From JAKOWB01 sp038363005 (GTDB lineage: Bacteria; Pseudomonadota; Alphaproteobacteria; Kiloniellales; JACOMY01): a stretch of 64,000 nucleotides of DNA. Each line of letters begins with the position of its first letter. Position 1 is the stretch's first letter. Made by a program: the position numbers and the translations under genes. The notes below the pieces were generated by a model. The model ran no database searches. It was not told the origin of the DNA and worked only from the letters and a program-made list of their open reading frames with translations. The stretch lies in NCBI GenBank assembly GCA_038363005.1, contig JBBQBI010000009.1, forward strand, positions 62,001-126,000, written 5' to 3'. Positions 41,389-49,920 of this stretch are shown here, in pieces.

Positions 41389-41571
41389 CTACCAGCGGTG
41401 TGGGGTGTCTCCCCAGCCGTTGGCGGAAGGCTCCCGGCGGCCGATGACGTGCTTGGCGAACTCCGCCAGGGCCTCGTCACGGAGGCTCTCGAGGTGCGCT
41501 GTGTGGGCCAGGGCCTGGTCCATGCCCATCTGCTCGACCCAATAGCCCACGGCGCCTGCCAGGGCGTCCAC
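41389..41571 (-). CDS. Small hypothetical protein
   Basis: A possible 60-residue protein starting with GTG ('MDALAGAVGYWVEQMGMDQA'), helical in its first two thirds with the sequence 'LESLRDEALAEFAKHVIGRR'. No family recognised; a CAGGGA site lies upstream. Small coding potential within the element; may not be real. Confidence 0.35.
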   Translation of the reverse strand: MDALAGAVGYWVEQMGMDQALAHTAHLESLRDEALAEFAKHVIGRREPSANGWGDTPHRW

Positions 41572-41630
41572 GCGGTCATCCCTGGAGAGGGCGCCACGGT
41601 CTTAGTTGCCCAGCGTTGCATCCCGTCCGA

Positions 41631-41660
41631 TTGTCCCTTATTCTCAGGAAATAGGGACAA
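41631..41660. promoter_or_regulatory. Inverted repeat upstream of the serine recombinase
   Basis: Perfect 8-bp arms, TTGTCCCT (41631-41638) and AGGGACAA (41653-41660), separated by 14 nt, lie 35 nt before the recombinase start codon. The location suits an operator or a recombination (res-like) site for the protein encoded next to it. Confidence 0.5.
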
Positions 41661-41695
41661 GAAATCGGGCTGTCCCCAGCATTGGAGCGGGCGGA

Positions 41696-42415
41696 ATGGC
41701 AAGAGAACTGGCAGCGATACCTACAGCGGTCGCCTACTACCGCACCAGCAGCGCCGCCAACGTCGGCGGTGACAGCCTGCCCCGCCAGAAGCTCGCCGTT
41801 GCGGCCTACGCCGCTTCTGCTGGGGTCGCGGTGGTCGAAGAGTTCTATGACGCGGCCATCTCGGGCGCCGACCAGATTGGCGAGCGGCCCGGCTTCGCCG
41901 CCCTGCTCCAGCGGATCAGCGGCAATGGCGTGCGAATGGTGTTGGTAGAGGAAGCCAGCCGCTTCGCCCGTGACCTTGCCGTGCAGCTTGCTGGCCACGA
42001 CATGCTCCGGCGCCTCGGGGTCGAGTTGATCGCGGCCAACGCGCCGGATCACTTCCGCGACGACACACCAACAGCCGTGCTGGTACGCCAAGTGCTGGGT
42101 GCGATCAGCCAGTTTGAGAAGGCGCAGCTAGTCGCCAAGCTCAAGGGCGCCAGGGATCGCGCGTCAAGGGCGGCCGGCCGCCGCGTTGAGGGTCGCAAGG
42201 CGCACGGTGTGCGTAGCCCCGAACTGGTGAAGGAAGCGCGCCGCCTCTACCGCCGCAGCCCCAAGACTGGCGGGCGCCTGTCCCTGCGGGATGTAGCAGC
42301 CAAGCTCGCCGCCGCCGGCCACGTCACTAGCGCCGGCAGGCCCTTCAGCGCCGAACAGGTCAAGCGTCTCGTCGCCCCTCCGAAGGCCGGGCACGCTGCC
42401 GGCGCGCCGCGCTAG
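41696..42415 (+). CDS. Serine recombinase (resolvase/invertase type)
   Basis: A 239-residue small serine recombinase. The catalytic domain (about 10-150) begins with 'AVAYYRTSSAANVGGDSLPR' (nucleophile Ser in the YxRxS motif, then the Q/R element) and contains 'FYDAAISGADQIGERPGFAA' and 'VLVEEASRFARDLA' (the conserved SRxxR-like Arg cluster). A basic linker 'AGRRVEGRKAHG' leads to a helix-turn-helix (about 175-225: 'LSLRDVAAKLAAAGHVTSAG'). It could resolve or invert DNA. It is the second recombinase of the element, alongside a tyrosine integrase. ATG 41696 is preceded by a GAGCGGGCGGA site. Confidence 0.88.
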   Translation: MARELAAIPTAVAYYRTSSAANVGGDSLPRQKLAVAAYAASAGVAVVEEFYDAAISGADQIGERPGFAALLQRISGNGVRMVLVEEASRFARDLAVQLAGHDMLRRLGVELIAANAPDHFRDDTPTAVLVRQVLGAISQFEKAQLVAKLKGARDRASRAAGRRVEGRKAHGVRSPELVKEARRLYRRSPKTGGRLSLRDVAAKLAAAGHVTSAGRPFSAEQVKRLVAPPKAGHAAGAPR

Positions 42416-42610
42416 GGGAAAGGGCGGCCCTTCTCGCTAGCTCGCACCAGCGCCCGCCGTAGGGCCGCCTAAGGGCATCCTGGCGGTTGCCTGGGGCCGG
42501 CCCGAGCCACACAGGGAACCGAGGGGTACACGGGGGTCGCGCGTCGGGCCGTATCGTTAGAAGGCCTCTCAGATTTTTCGGCGGATTGTTTCCGCGCCTT
42601 CCGCGCCCGC

Positions 42611-43270
42611 CTAATCGAGCGGCCCGGCGTCGACCCCGACTATCTGTAGCGCAACCACATCGCCGGCCGCCTTTACGCCGCCCGAGCTGACCGTGAGAAC
42701 GGCGCTTGAGGTAGTCGCGGATGACCCCACATTCAACAGCAGGGACGGAACAGCGGCGGCGCGCCTCTGAGCGTGGAACCATGCCATTGCCTTCTCCACA
42801 CGGTCGGCGTGCGCGCCCAAAAGGCTGCGGTCGACGGCGCCTATGAAGGTCCCGAGGAGGGCCTCCAGGGCGGCAAACACGTCTGGCACCTTCCAGGCCC
42901 TCTCTTCGGCCGTCAACTTTAGTCGCTCCCAGGTCAAGTGGGCTATCTGCTTCCCGGTACGCTGCCGCAGGGTGTCCAAAGCGCTTCCCGGACTCTGGGG
43001 CCACTTAGATGGGTCAGGGCGGAAGTCAGTGGCCAAGACGTCGTCGTCCGCAATCCGCCCTTCCGGGCAGAAGACGTGCAAAAGCGCCCTCGCGTGGAGG
43101 GCAAAGCTCTCGATGCCGAGGTTCCGGCGCAGCTTTCCCTCGTCGTCGACAACCGGCCAGCTCGCCTCAATCCCGGCCATCGCCAACATCTCGACCTCAT
43201 ACGCCAGGTGATCCGCCATCGCGAGGCACTCAGCGTCAGTGCGTGGCGTCCGTTGTTTGGTCTTGGACAT
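42611..43270 (-). CDS. Hypothetical protein of the integrative element
   Basis: A 219-residue, mostly helical soluble protein. The motif 'GIESFALHARALLHVFCPEG' followed by 'DDDVLATDFRPD' belongs to a widespread unnamed family often found near mobile or defence genes, but I cannot give a function. The C-terminal 50 residues turn to Ser/Val/Gly-rich beta-like sequence ('NVGSSATTSSAVLTVSSGGV'). It starts with a clean ATG after a GGCCACC-type leader with no strong ribosome site. Confidence 0.55.
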   Translation of the reverse strand: MSKTKQRTPRTDAECLAMADHLAYEVEMLAMAGIEASWPVVDDEGKLRRNLGIESFALHARALLHVFCPEGRIADDDVLATDFRPDPSKWPQSPGSALDTLRQRTGKQIAHLTWERLKLTAEERAWKVPDVFAALEALLGTFIGAVDRSLLGAHADRVEKAMAWFHAQRRAAAVPSLLLNVGSSATTSSAVLTVSSGGVKAAGDVVALQIVGVDAGPLD

Positions 43271-43534
43271 GGTGGCCTCTTATCGACCCCAAGGCGGCGC
43301 CTTAGTCACCCGCGAGTCCCTCAAGGTGATCCCCTCAGGCCCGCCGAAGCGCCTCTGCGCCATCTCGACGAAGGCCTAGCCGTTTTCGTAGAAGACGCTG
43401 TCAACTGCGTCCTGGCACCCCTCCAGAGCGGGGCGCAACGTTCACGCTACAGCCCCATCGAAGGGCGGGATAGTGGGCGTTGCCAATGAATACGAACGAT
43501 TGGGCCGCAAGGGGGGGCCACATGGCCTCCCACT

Positions 43535-45028
43535 TCATTTGGCGAAGACCCCAAGATCTTCCGGCAGGCCGAGAACTCTAACCTTCTCCAGTTGCGCCGC
43601 CATCGCGGCCAATGACATCCCCTCCCCGGTCCCATACCGCGCACCCTCGGTCCTCGGTGCGTGCCCCGTGATGGCATCCGACACCCTGTCCGGTACGCCG
43701 GCCTCTCCGCAGCGCGCCTTCAGCCAATGTCGCCACCCGTGGTTCGGCTGGATGCGCGGATCGTCCACTCCCAAGCTCCGCACCCAGCGCCCCAAGAGCT
43801 TCGCGCCGTTGCCGCCCCGGTTGCCAAAGCGATCCGGCTTCACGCCCCGGAACAGTGGTCCCTCGCCCTGGTCGGTGACGAAGGCGAGGAAACCCTGTGC
43901 GATCAGCGCAGAGTGAATGGGAACGGTGCGTTCCGACTGCTGGTTCTTGAGCCGGCCAGCCTCGGGGCTGAAGTGGACAGCCCAGACACCCTCCTCCTGC
44001 CACACGTCCTTCCCGCGAAGCTGGCAGACCTCGGAGAGGCGCGCCCCGGTCAGCGCACAGAGCCACGGCACCCAGCGGAACAGGGGACGTTTCTCTAGGC
44101 TGGCCGCTGTCAAGATCGTTCGGACTTCACTGTCGCGGAAGGCGCGCTTGCTCTCGCGCTGGTTCGCCTTCGCCGTCACTCTCACTTTCTCGAACGGGTT
44201 CACAGTGAGGCGGCCCCGCTCTACTCCGCTGCCCATGATCGCCTTGAGCGGCGCTAGGCGGTTGTCAGCGATGGTCTTGGGCGCCAAGCCCTCGGCAAGC
44301 ATGGCATCGCGCCACCGGATAACGTCATCGCGGGCCACCTTCGCCGCATCCTCGTGCCCTAGGAACGCCGTGAACGCGGCCACTTTTCGCGGCCAGTCAT
44401 AGAGGGTCTTCGCAGCCGGCCGCGCGGTGGCCTTCCAGGTTTCCACCAGCTCGCCGAAGGGGACCACAGCGGGCGCGGCAGGGGCCGTGGCGGGCCAGTT
44501 GGGGAAGCGCGTGGCGTTGGCGTCGGGGCTGTAGTCGCCACCGGCCCGCAGGGCAATCAACCGCTCGGTCTCTACGACGGCGCGCGCAACGCTTTCGCGG
44601 AGCCGTTCGCGCGACTCGTCATCGGCCACAACGCCCCGCGCCGTGAGGTAGTGGGACAGCAGGCCATCGGACACCAGCGCCGCCGGGTCCTCTGCAAGGT
44701 CGGCAGCGGCGTCGGCTGAAGACTCCGCCCCCTCAAGGGTGCCTGGGTCATCTTCCCGACCGCGCACGGCATCACGATAGAAGTCTCCCGCCAGCGCTTC
44801 AACCTGCCTCGCGGTCAAGCGCACCGGGTGCGCCCCCAGCCGCGCAAGCTCCGCCTCGACTTCGGCCATCTTCTCCGGTGCGAGCCGGCGGGCTTCAGCG
44901 CGATCCTTGGTGCCGAGGCTGCGCTTGATTTCGCCAGGGGCCTTCGGGTTCGCGCGCCGGATCGCCGCCGGCACAGCCTTGCGGACGTAGAGAACTCCGG
45001 TCTTCGGATGCTTGAACAAATCCGCCAT
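43535..45028 (-). CDS. Tyrosine-type integrase
   Basis: A 497-residue site-specific recombinase. The N-terminal 'LFKHPKTGVLYVRKAVPAAI' strand pair is the DUF6538-type arm-binding domain of phage-like integrases; a core-binding SAM-like domain lies at about 215-300 ('FLGHEDAAKVARDDVIRWRD'). The catalytic domain carries 'LCALTGARLSEVCQLRGKDV' (Arg I), 'NHGWRHWLKARC' (HxxR) and ends with 'ITGHAPRTEGARYGTGEG', where the nucleophilic Tyr fits Y in 'ARYG'. ATG 45028 is 83 nt from the tRNA 3' end (CCA at 45129), so the enzyme likely recombines at that tRNA. Confidence 0.92.
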   Translation of the reverse strand: MADLFKHPKTGVLYVRKAVPAAIRRANPKAPGEIKRSLGTKDRAEARRLAPEKMAEVEAELARLGAHPVRLTARQVEALAGDFYRDAVRGREDDPGTLEGAESSADAAADLAEDPAALVSDGLLSHYLTARGVVADDESRERLRESVARAVVETERLIALRAGGDYSPDANATRFPNWPATAPAAPAVVPFGELVETWKATARPAAKTLYDWPRKVAAFTAFLGHEDAAKVARDDVIRWRDAMLAEGLAPKTIADNRLAPLKAIMGSGVERGRLTVNPFEKVRVTAKANQRESKRAFRDSEVRTILTAASLEKRPLFRWVPWLCALTGARLSEVCQLRGKDVWQEEGVWAVHFSPEAGRLKNQQSERTVPIHSALIAQGFLAFVTDQGEGPLFRGVKPDRFGNRGGNGAKLLGRWVRSLGVDDPRIQPNHGWRHWLKARCGEAGVPDRVSDAITGHAPRTEGARYGTGEGMSLAAMAAQLEKVRVLGLPEDLGVFAK

Positions 45029-45127
45029 GATCCGACCCACTCTGTATCTCCCCACTGTACCACCAAGGGGAGCCGGAAGGTCTGATTTCACAGATACTTG
45101 CGGTGCCTCAAGGGCATAGCAAGCGGA

Positions 45128-45218
<91 letters not shown>

Positions 45219-45368
45219 GCGAAGCACGATGGCCAGGCCCTGGGGCCCGGGGGTCGATTTGCGGGCGGGAAGCTAGCCGAAGGCCCCGGGCAGGGCAAGC
45301 ATGCTGCGGCGGCGTGGTGCCACAGGGTTTGGGCCATGCGGCAGGCAGGGTGTGCCGGCGCCCGCTAC

Positions 45369-46268
45369 CTAGTGCTTGAAGCAGTTCTCCCGGTGCCACT
45401 GCAGAAAGCGTGGTTGCGGCTGGTCGCGTGGCCGATCAGGAACCTGGGCGCGCCGGCTACGGTTGATAAAGCCGCCAACCGCTTCCGGGTCATTCACCTG
45501 TCGCGAGATCAGGATCTCGAAATCGTCGCCCAGGCTGATCAGGCCGCGGTCGAACATCCAGTGAGACGTGCCGGATAGCGCCAGGCCATTGCTGATGATG
45601 TCGGGGCCATCTGCCTCGACCGGTCGAATGTGCGCCGCGTCGACCTCTGCCCGGCCGCCCCCGTTGATCAGCCGCAGGCCAGTGATGGCGCACCGCTGGT
45701 CATAGGCGCGCAGTACGATCCGGCGAAACACGCGATCCCGCACGACGCGGGAGGTCAGTTGCTGTACCCGCCTGCGTGGCTCCTCGAACAGAAAGGGTGC
45801 CTGGCCTTCCCCAAGGCCCCCGGGTGCTTCCTCCACGCCAACGCGCGGCAGGGGCGCGCCGGCCTCGTCGAGGCCCAGTTCGAGAATGCGATTGAAGTCG
45901 GCCACCGAAATCGGCCGCACGGCGGATTGCGCGCGCCCGGAGAGCTTGCCGTGTTCATTCAGCAGACCGCGCTCCACCGGGCCGACGGCACTCTTGAAGG
46001 CGACCGGGTTGGCAAAATCGAGATAGGATTGCGGCTCGATCAGCGCCAGGAACATCTCTGGCGCGCTTGGATCGGGAATCACCTGCTGCACGCGGGCAAC
46101 GGCGAAATAGCCGCGCGACCCCGGGCTCTTGCTGGGCTCCAGATAGACGATCCAGTCGCCGAGGCAGGCTTCGACGCGACCTAGGTATTGGCGTGGAAAC
46201 TGGTAGCGCTCCGACGGCTTGTCGTCATAGATCGAATCCGCTCGATGCATGAAAACGCCGAATGCCAT
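45369..46268 (-). CDS. HNH endonuclease-family protein
   Basis: A 299-residue protein whose C-terminal part is an HNH nuclease: 'LRAYDQRCAITGLRLINGGG' (zinc-type Cys), 'EVDAAHIRPVEADGPDIISN' (the HI pair and N) and 'GLALSGTSHWMFDRGLISLG' (final His and FD). The N-terminal 150 residues are a beta-rich domain ('QYLGRVEACLGDWIVYLEPS', 'SRGYFAVARVQQVIPDPSA') seen in restriction-like HNH proteins. It may be a defence nuclease, just outside the integrative element and tRNA. Single gene, minus strand. Confidence 0.85.
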   Translation of the reverse strand: MAFGVFMHRADSIYDDKPSERYQFPRQYLGRVEACLGDWIVYLEPSKSPGSRGYFAVARVQQVIPDPSAPEMFLALIEPQSYLDFANPVAFKSAVGPVERGLLNEHGKLSGRAQSAVRPISVADFNRILELGLDEAGAPLPRVGVEEAPGGLGEGQAPFLFEEPRRRVQQLTSRVVRDRVFRRIVLRAYDQRCAITGLRLINGGGRAEVDAAHIRPVEADGPDIISNGLALSGTSHWMFDRGLISLGDDFEILISRQVNDPEAVGGFINRSRRAQVPDRPRDQPQPRFLQWHRENCFKH

Positions 46269-46326
46269 GGCGCCTTCATACTACGAAGCCACATGGACCG
46301 CAGCAGTTCGCTGCCGCCAGGCGCCC

Positions 46327-46878
46327 CTACTCCGACTTGATCACGCCGCAGGCGACGCGCGGGCCGGCGCCGCCGATCGGCTGGCTCAGGTGGTCGTCGG
46401 TGTTGGCGTGGATCACCAGGGCGGAGCCGTCGGCGTCGAGCAGCGCCGGGCGGCCGCCGGCGCCGGTCAGCGAGACGAAGGTGGCGAAGACCTCGGCCTG
46501 GGCGCTGCCGTCGGCGGCGACGCCGAGGTTCGGCAGGTCGCCATCGTCGGGGCCCTTGGGGTTCAGGAAGCCGTGCTCCTTGCCGTCGGGATTCACATGG
46601 CTGCCCGAGTGCTTGAAGCCGGCGTCGGCGTCGTCGCAGCTGCCGACGGCGTGGAAGTGCAGGCCCTTGAAGCCGGGCTCCAGCCCGACCAGCTCGATCC
46701 GCAGCAGCACGCCGGCCGGCCCCTCGACCAGCTGTGCGCGACCGAGCTCCTGGCCATCGGCGCCGATCAGCGTGGCGACCGCGGTGCCCTCGGCCAGCGC
46801 CGGGCGCGCGGCGCTCAGCGCGGCGCCGCTCAAGGCGACGGCGGTGAGGGACATCAGGGTGGCGAGGCGATGCAGCAT
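46327..46878 (-). CDS. Cu/Zn superoxide dismutase
   Basis: A 183-residue periplasmic superoxide dismutase with a signal peptide ('LMSLTAVALSGAALSAARPA'). Metal ligands are visible in 'KGLHFHAVGSCDDAD' (HxH), 'HSGSHVNPDGKEHGF' and 'LGVAADGSAQAE', with the closing 'ALVIHANTDDHL' (His) and 'GGAGPRVACGVI' (disulphide Cys, after the helix). It detoxifies superoxide outside the inner membrane. ATG 46878 has GGAG at good spacing; the upstream in-frame extension is rejected. Confidence 0.92.
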   Translation of the reverse strand: MLHRLATLMSLTAVALSGAALSAARPALAEGTAVATLIGADGQELGRAQLVEGPAGVLLRIELVGLEPGFKGLHFHAVGSCDDADAGFKHSGSHVNPDGKEHGFLNPKGPDDGDLPNLGVAADGSAQAEVFATFVSLTGAGGRPALLDADGSALVIHANTDDHLSQPIGGAGPRVACGVIKSE

Positions 46879-46950
46879 GGCGGTCACTCCTTCAAGCGCA
46901 GCAGCTTTTGTCTTCGTCGTAGTCAACGCCGGCCGCGCCGGCCCGTTCCC

Positions 46951-47352
46951 CTAGGCCACCTGGACGGTCTGCGGCCGCGTCTCGGCGAAGTCGACGTGCA
47001 GGTGGTTGCCATCCGGGTCCCACAAGTTGACCTGCGTCAGCGCGGCGCCCGGCACGGCGCGGAGGTCGCCGGTGATGCCCAGGCTGGCCAGGTGCGCCAG
47101 GAAGGCGCGCAGGTTCTCGCCACGGAAGGCGAAGTGCTCCAGGCGCAGCGCCTGGCCCTCGCGCGGGGCGCTGGGCGGCGCGGTCAGCCCGATCAGGTGC
47201 ACCACCGGGTGCTTGCCGGCATAGAGCCAGGCACCGGGGAAGTCGAAGTCCGGCCGCCAGCCGGGCTGCAGGTCCAGCACCTTGCCGTAGAAGTCGATCA
47301 GGCCCGCCAGGTTGGCGGTGCGGATGTTCACGTGGTCGAGGGTGAGATGCAT
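46951..47352 (-). CDS. Glyoxalase/VOC-family protein
   Basis: A 133-residue single-domain vicinal-oxygen-chelate protein: 'MHLTLDHVNIRTANLAGLID' (metal His), 'FYGKVLDLQPGWRPDF', 'LRLEHFAFRGENLRAFLAHL' and 'NLWDPDGNHLHVDFAE' (the closing DPxGNxxE-like strand, with D in place of E). Such proteins include glyoxalases, dioxygenases and resistance proteins; the substrate is unknown. ATG 47352 chosen by the family's usual start. It is the upstream neighbour of the superoxide dismutase gene on the same strand, 72 nt apart. Confidence 0.85.
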   Translation of the reverse strand: MHLTLDHVNIRTANLAGLIDFYGKVLDLQPGWRPDFDFPGAWLYAGKHPVVHLIGLTAPPSAPREGQALRLEHFAFRGENLRAFLAHLASLGITGDLRAVPGAALTQVNLWDPDGNHLHVDFAETRPQTVQVA

Positions 47353-47476
47353 GGTCCGGTCACGGCCTGGGTTGTGGCGGCCGGCCCAAGGGGGGCGGCC
47401 ATGGGGCGCAGCGTCGCATGCGACGGCAAGGCTTGAGAAGCCTTGCGCCGAGCGGCCAAGCCGGTAGCTTGGGGGC

Positions 47477-49048
47477 ATGCCTGCCTCACCTCCCCCGGCC
47501 CGCCTGCGTTGGGCCACCCGCGGTATCCTGCTGCTCGCCGGCCTGGCGCTGGCCGCCCTGGCCCTGCCGCTGACCCTGGCGGGCGGCGGCACGCCGGCCG
47601 CCGCCGCCCTGTCCACGCCGCGCTTCGAGAAGGCGAGCTGCTGGTTCCGCCTGCCGCGCGACCGCGAGATGGCCTGCGGCTACCTGGTGGTGCCGGAGAA
47701 CCGCGCCAAGGAGAACAGCCACGAGATCCGCCTGGCGGTGGTGATCTTCGAGCCCGACAAGGTGCGCCACGAGCCGCTGGTCTACCTGACCGGCGGGCCG
47801 GGCCAGCCGATCTACTTCGAGACCAGCGCCGACATCGATTCCTGGTGGAGCTTCATCGACGGCGAGCCCTGGCTGCGCGGCCGCCGCGTGGTGCTGCTGG
47901 ACCAGCGCGGCGTCGGGCTGTCCGAGCCGCTGCTCGACTGCCCCGGCATCTACGACCCCGGCACCTGGAACGGCGTGGTCGCCACGCCGGAGCTGGAGCC
48001 CGACCTGACGGCCGGGCAGCAGCAGGCGCTGGAGCGCTGCCGCGACCGCCTGCTGGCGCAGGGCGTCGACCTGACGGCCTACAACACCAAGGAGAACGCC
48101 GCCGACGTCGCCGACCTGCGGGTCGCGCTGGATATCCCCTCCTGGGTGGTCTACGGCATTTCCTATGGCACCCGGCTGGGCCTGACGCTGCTGCGCGACC
48201 ATCCCGAGGGCATTTCCGCCGCCGTGCTGGATTCCGTCCTGCCGCTGGAAGTCGACTTCATCGGCGAGAGCGCCGCCACCTTCGAGGGCGCGCTGGAGCG
48301 CCTCTATGCCGACTGCCGCGCCGATCCCGGCTGCAAGCAGGCCTTCGGCGACCTGAAGCCGCTGGTGGCCGAGACGGTGCGACGCCTCGACGCGGCGCCG
48401 CTGCCGCTGCGCCTGACCGGGCCTAACGAGGGGCCGCAGTTCCTTCACATCGACGGCGCCACCTTCCTGTGGATGCTGTTCGATTCGCTCTACGACTGGG
48501 ACGCCATCGAGCGCATGCCCTTCCTGATCTACCGCACGGCGCAGCAGGATTACCGCTGGCTGGCCGAGAAGGCACGCGCCAGCTACCTCGACTCCGGCGC
48601 CGACAGCGACTTCGCCGAGGCCATGCAGTTCTCGGTCGGCTGCAACGAGGAATACCCCTTCTATGGCCAGGAGCCGCCGCCCAAGTCCTCGGCGCTGTTC
48701 GACGGCTGGGTGGAGGGTGATTTCTACCTCTGGGCCTGCCCGCTGTGGCCCTCGGGCAAGGCGCCGGCCAGCGAGAACCAGCCGGCCCGCAGCGACGTGC
48801 CGACCCTGCTGCTGTCGGGCGACTATGACCCCATCACGCCGCCGGCCTGGGCCGCCCGCACCCTGCCGAACCTGAGCCGCGGCCAGCACCTGGTGTTCCG
48901 TGGCATCGGCCACGACGTGGTGGACTCCACCGACTGCGGCGGCCAGGTGGTGGCGGACTTCCTGGCCAACCCGGCCCGCAAGCCCAACACCGCATGCGTC
49001 GGCACCCTAGAGCCGCCCTACTTCGTGCTGGACGAGACGGATTGGTAA
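47477..49048 (+). CDS. Secreted S33-type alpha/beta-hydrolase (proline iminopeptidase/TAP-like)
   Basis: A 523-residue protein with an N-terminal signal or anchor ('GILLLAGLALAALALPLTLA') and an S33-family hydrolase: 'ACGYLVVPENRAKENSHEIR', 'VYLTGGPGQPIYFE' (oxyanion), 'LLDQRGVGLSEP', the nucleophile 'VVYGISYGTRLGLTLLRDHP' (G-x-S-x-G) and the C-terminal TAP-like part 'LLLSGDYDPITPPAWAARTL' (Asp) and 'HLVFRGIGHDVVD' (His). It should cleave short peptides or esters outside the cytoplasm. Single gene upstream of the rplU promoter. Confidence 0.88.
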   Translation: MPASPPPARLRWATRGILLLAGLALAALALPLTLAGGGTPAAAALSTPRFEKASCWFRLPRDREMACGYLVVPENRAKENSHEIRLAVVIFEPDKVRHEPLVYLTGGPGQPIYFETSADIDSWWSFIDGEPWLRGRRVVLLDQRGVGLSEPLLDCPGIYDPGTWNGVVATPELEPDLTAGQQQALERCRDRLLAQGVDLTAYNTKENAADVADLRVALDIPSWVVYGISYGTRLGLTLLRDHPEGISAAVLDSVLPLEVDFIGESAATFEGALERLYADCRADPGCKQAFGDLKPLVAETVRRLDAAPLPLRLTGPNEGPQFLHIDGATFLWMLFDSLYDWDAIERMPFLIYRTAQQDYRWLAEKARASYLDSGADSDFAEAMQFSVGCNEEYPFYGQEPPPKSSALFDGWVEGDFYLWACPLWPSGKAPASENQPARSDVPTLLLSGDYDPITPPAWAARTLPNLSRGQHLVFRGIGHDVVDSTDCGGQVVADFLANPARKPNTACVGTLEPPYFVLDETDW

Positions 49049-49094
49049 AGTAGCCAGTCGGGGCTGGGCTGCGCGCCGGCCCGGCAGCCCGGCG

Positions 49095-49122
49095 TTGACT
49101 TGAGGCGCGCCGTGAGTATAGT
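49095..49122 (+). promoter_or_regulatory. Promoter of rplU
   Basis: TTGACT (49095-49100), 16-nt spacer, TATAGT (49117-49122): a near-consensus sigma-70 promoter about 72 nt before the L21 start codon. Confidence 0.75.
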
Positions 49123-49193
49123 CGCGCGGTTCTCGTCGCCGGGCTTGCCCCGGGGGCGGGTCGTTCCATTCGCTAAACCCTTGCGGTGAAAAG

Positions 49194-49505
49194 ATGTACG
49201 CAGTCATCAAGACAGGCGGCAAGCAGTATCGGGTCGCCACCGATGAGACCATCAAGGTCGAGAAGCTCGACGGCGCGGCCGGTGACAAGATCGCCTTCGA
49301 CGAGGTGCTGCTGGTCGGCGAAGGCGAGAGCGTGACGCTCGGCGCCCCCACCGTTGCCGGCGCCTCGGTGCAGGGCGAGATCGTCGCCCAGGGCCGCGGC
49401 GACAAGATCATCATCTTCAAGAAGAAGCGCCGGCAGAACTACCGACGCAAGAACGGTCACCGTCAGCACGAGACGCTGGTGAAGATCACCGGCATCACGG
49501 CCTGA
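49194..49505 (+). CDS. rplU: Ribosomal protein L21
   Basis: A 103-residue large-subunit protein: 'MYAVIKTGGKQYRVATDETI' and the L21 signature 'IIIFKKKRRQNYRRKNGHRQ', with 'HETLVKITGI' at the end. It binds 23S rRNA with L20. It starts the rplU-rpmA(-obgE-proB) operon behind a strong promoter, 26 nt before rpmA. Confidence 0.98.
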   Translation: MYAVIKTGGKQYRVATDETIKVEKLDGAAGDKIAFDEVLLVGEGESVTLGAPTVAGASVQGEIVAQGRGDKIIIFKKKRRQNYRRKNGHRQHETLVKITGITA

Positions 49506-49531
49506 CCTAAAGTCTCGAGGAGCAGCATCCC

Positions 49532-49801
49532 ATGGCACATAAAAAGGCAGGCGGTTCATCCCGCAACGGGCGCGACAGCGAAGGCCGCCGTCTCGGCGTC
49601 AAGCGCTACGGCGACCAGGTCGTGCTGGCCGGCAACATCCTGGTCCGCCAGCGCGGCACCAAGGTGCGGCCCGGGCAGAACGTCGGCATGGGTCGCGACC
49701 ACACGCTCTTCGCGCTGGTCGACGGCCGGGTCAAGTTCGCCACCAAGACCGGCGGCAAGACCTACATCTCGATCATGCCGATCGAGGCCGGCAACGCCTG
49801 A
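49532..49801 (+). CDS. rpmA: Ribosomal protein L27
   Basis: An 89-residue large-subunit protein that reaches the peptidyl-transferase centre: 'MAHKKAGGSSRNGRDSEGRR' (the GSS-NGRDS signature) and 'GDQVVLAGNILVRQRGTKVR'. A good AGGAG site precedes it. A strong intrinsic terminator follows, so full-level transcription of the ribosomal pair can end before obgE. Confidence 0.98.
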   Translation: MAHKKAGGSSRNGRDSEGRRLGVKRYGDQVVLAGNILVRQRGTKVRPGQNVGMGRDHTLFALVDGRVKFATKTGGKTYISIMPIEAGNA

Positions 49802-49840
49802 CCGGCCGCCCCGCTCGACCGAGCCGGGCAAAGACAGACA

Positions 49841-49876
49841 AAAAGGGGCCGGTCGAACGACCGGCCCTTTTCGTTT
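49841..49876 (+). terminator. Intrinsic terminator after rpmA
   Basis: A 10-bp perfect stem (49846-49855 with 49858-49867, GGGCCGGTCG/CGACCGGCCC), preceded by AAAA and followed by TTTTCGTTTT, lies between rpmA and obgE. Some read-through probably supplies obgE and proB. Confidence 0.85.
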
Positions 49877-49920
49877 TCCCGCAGCCCCCTTAGCCACAAC
49901 GCCAAGACAGCAGCGCCGCC

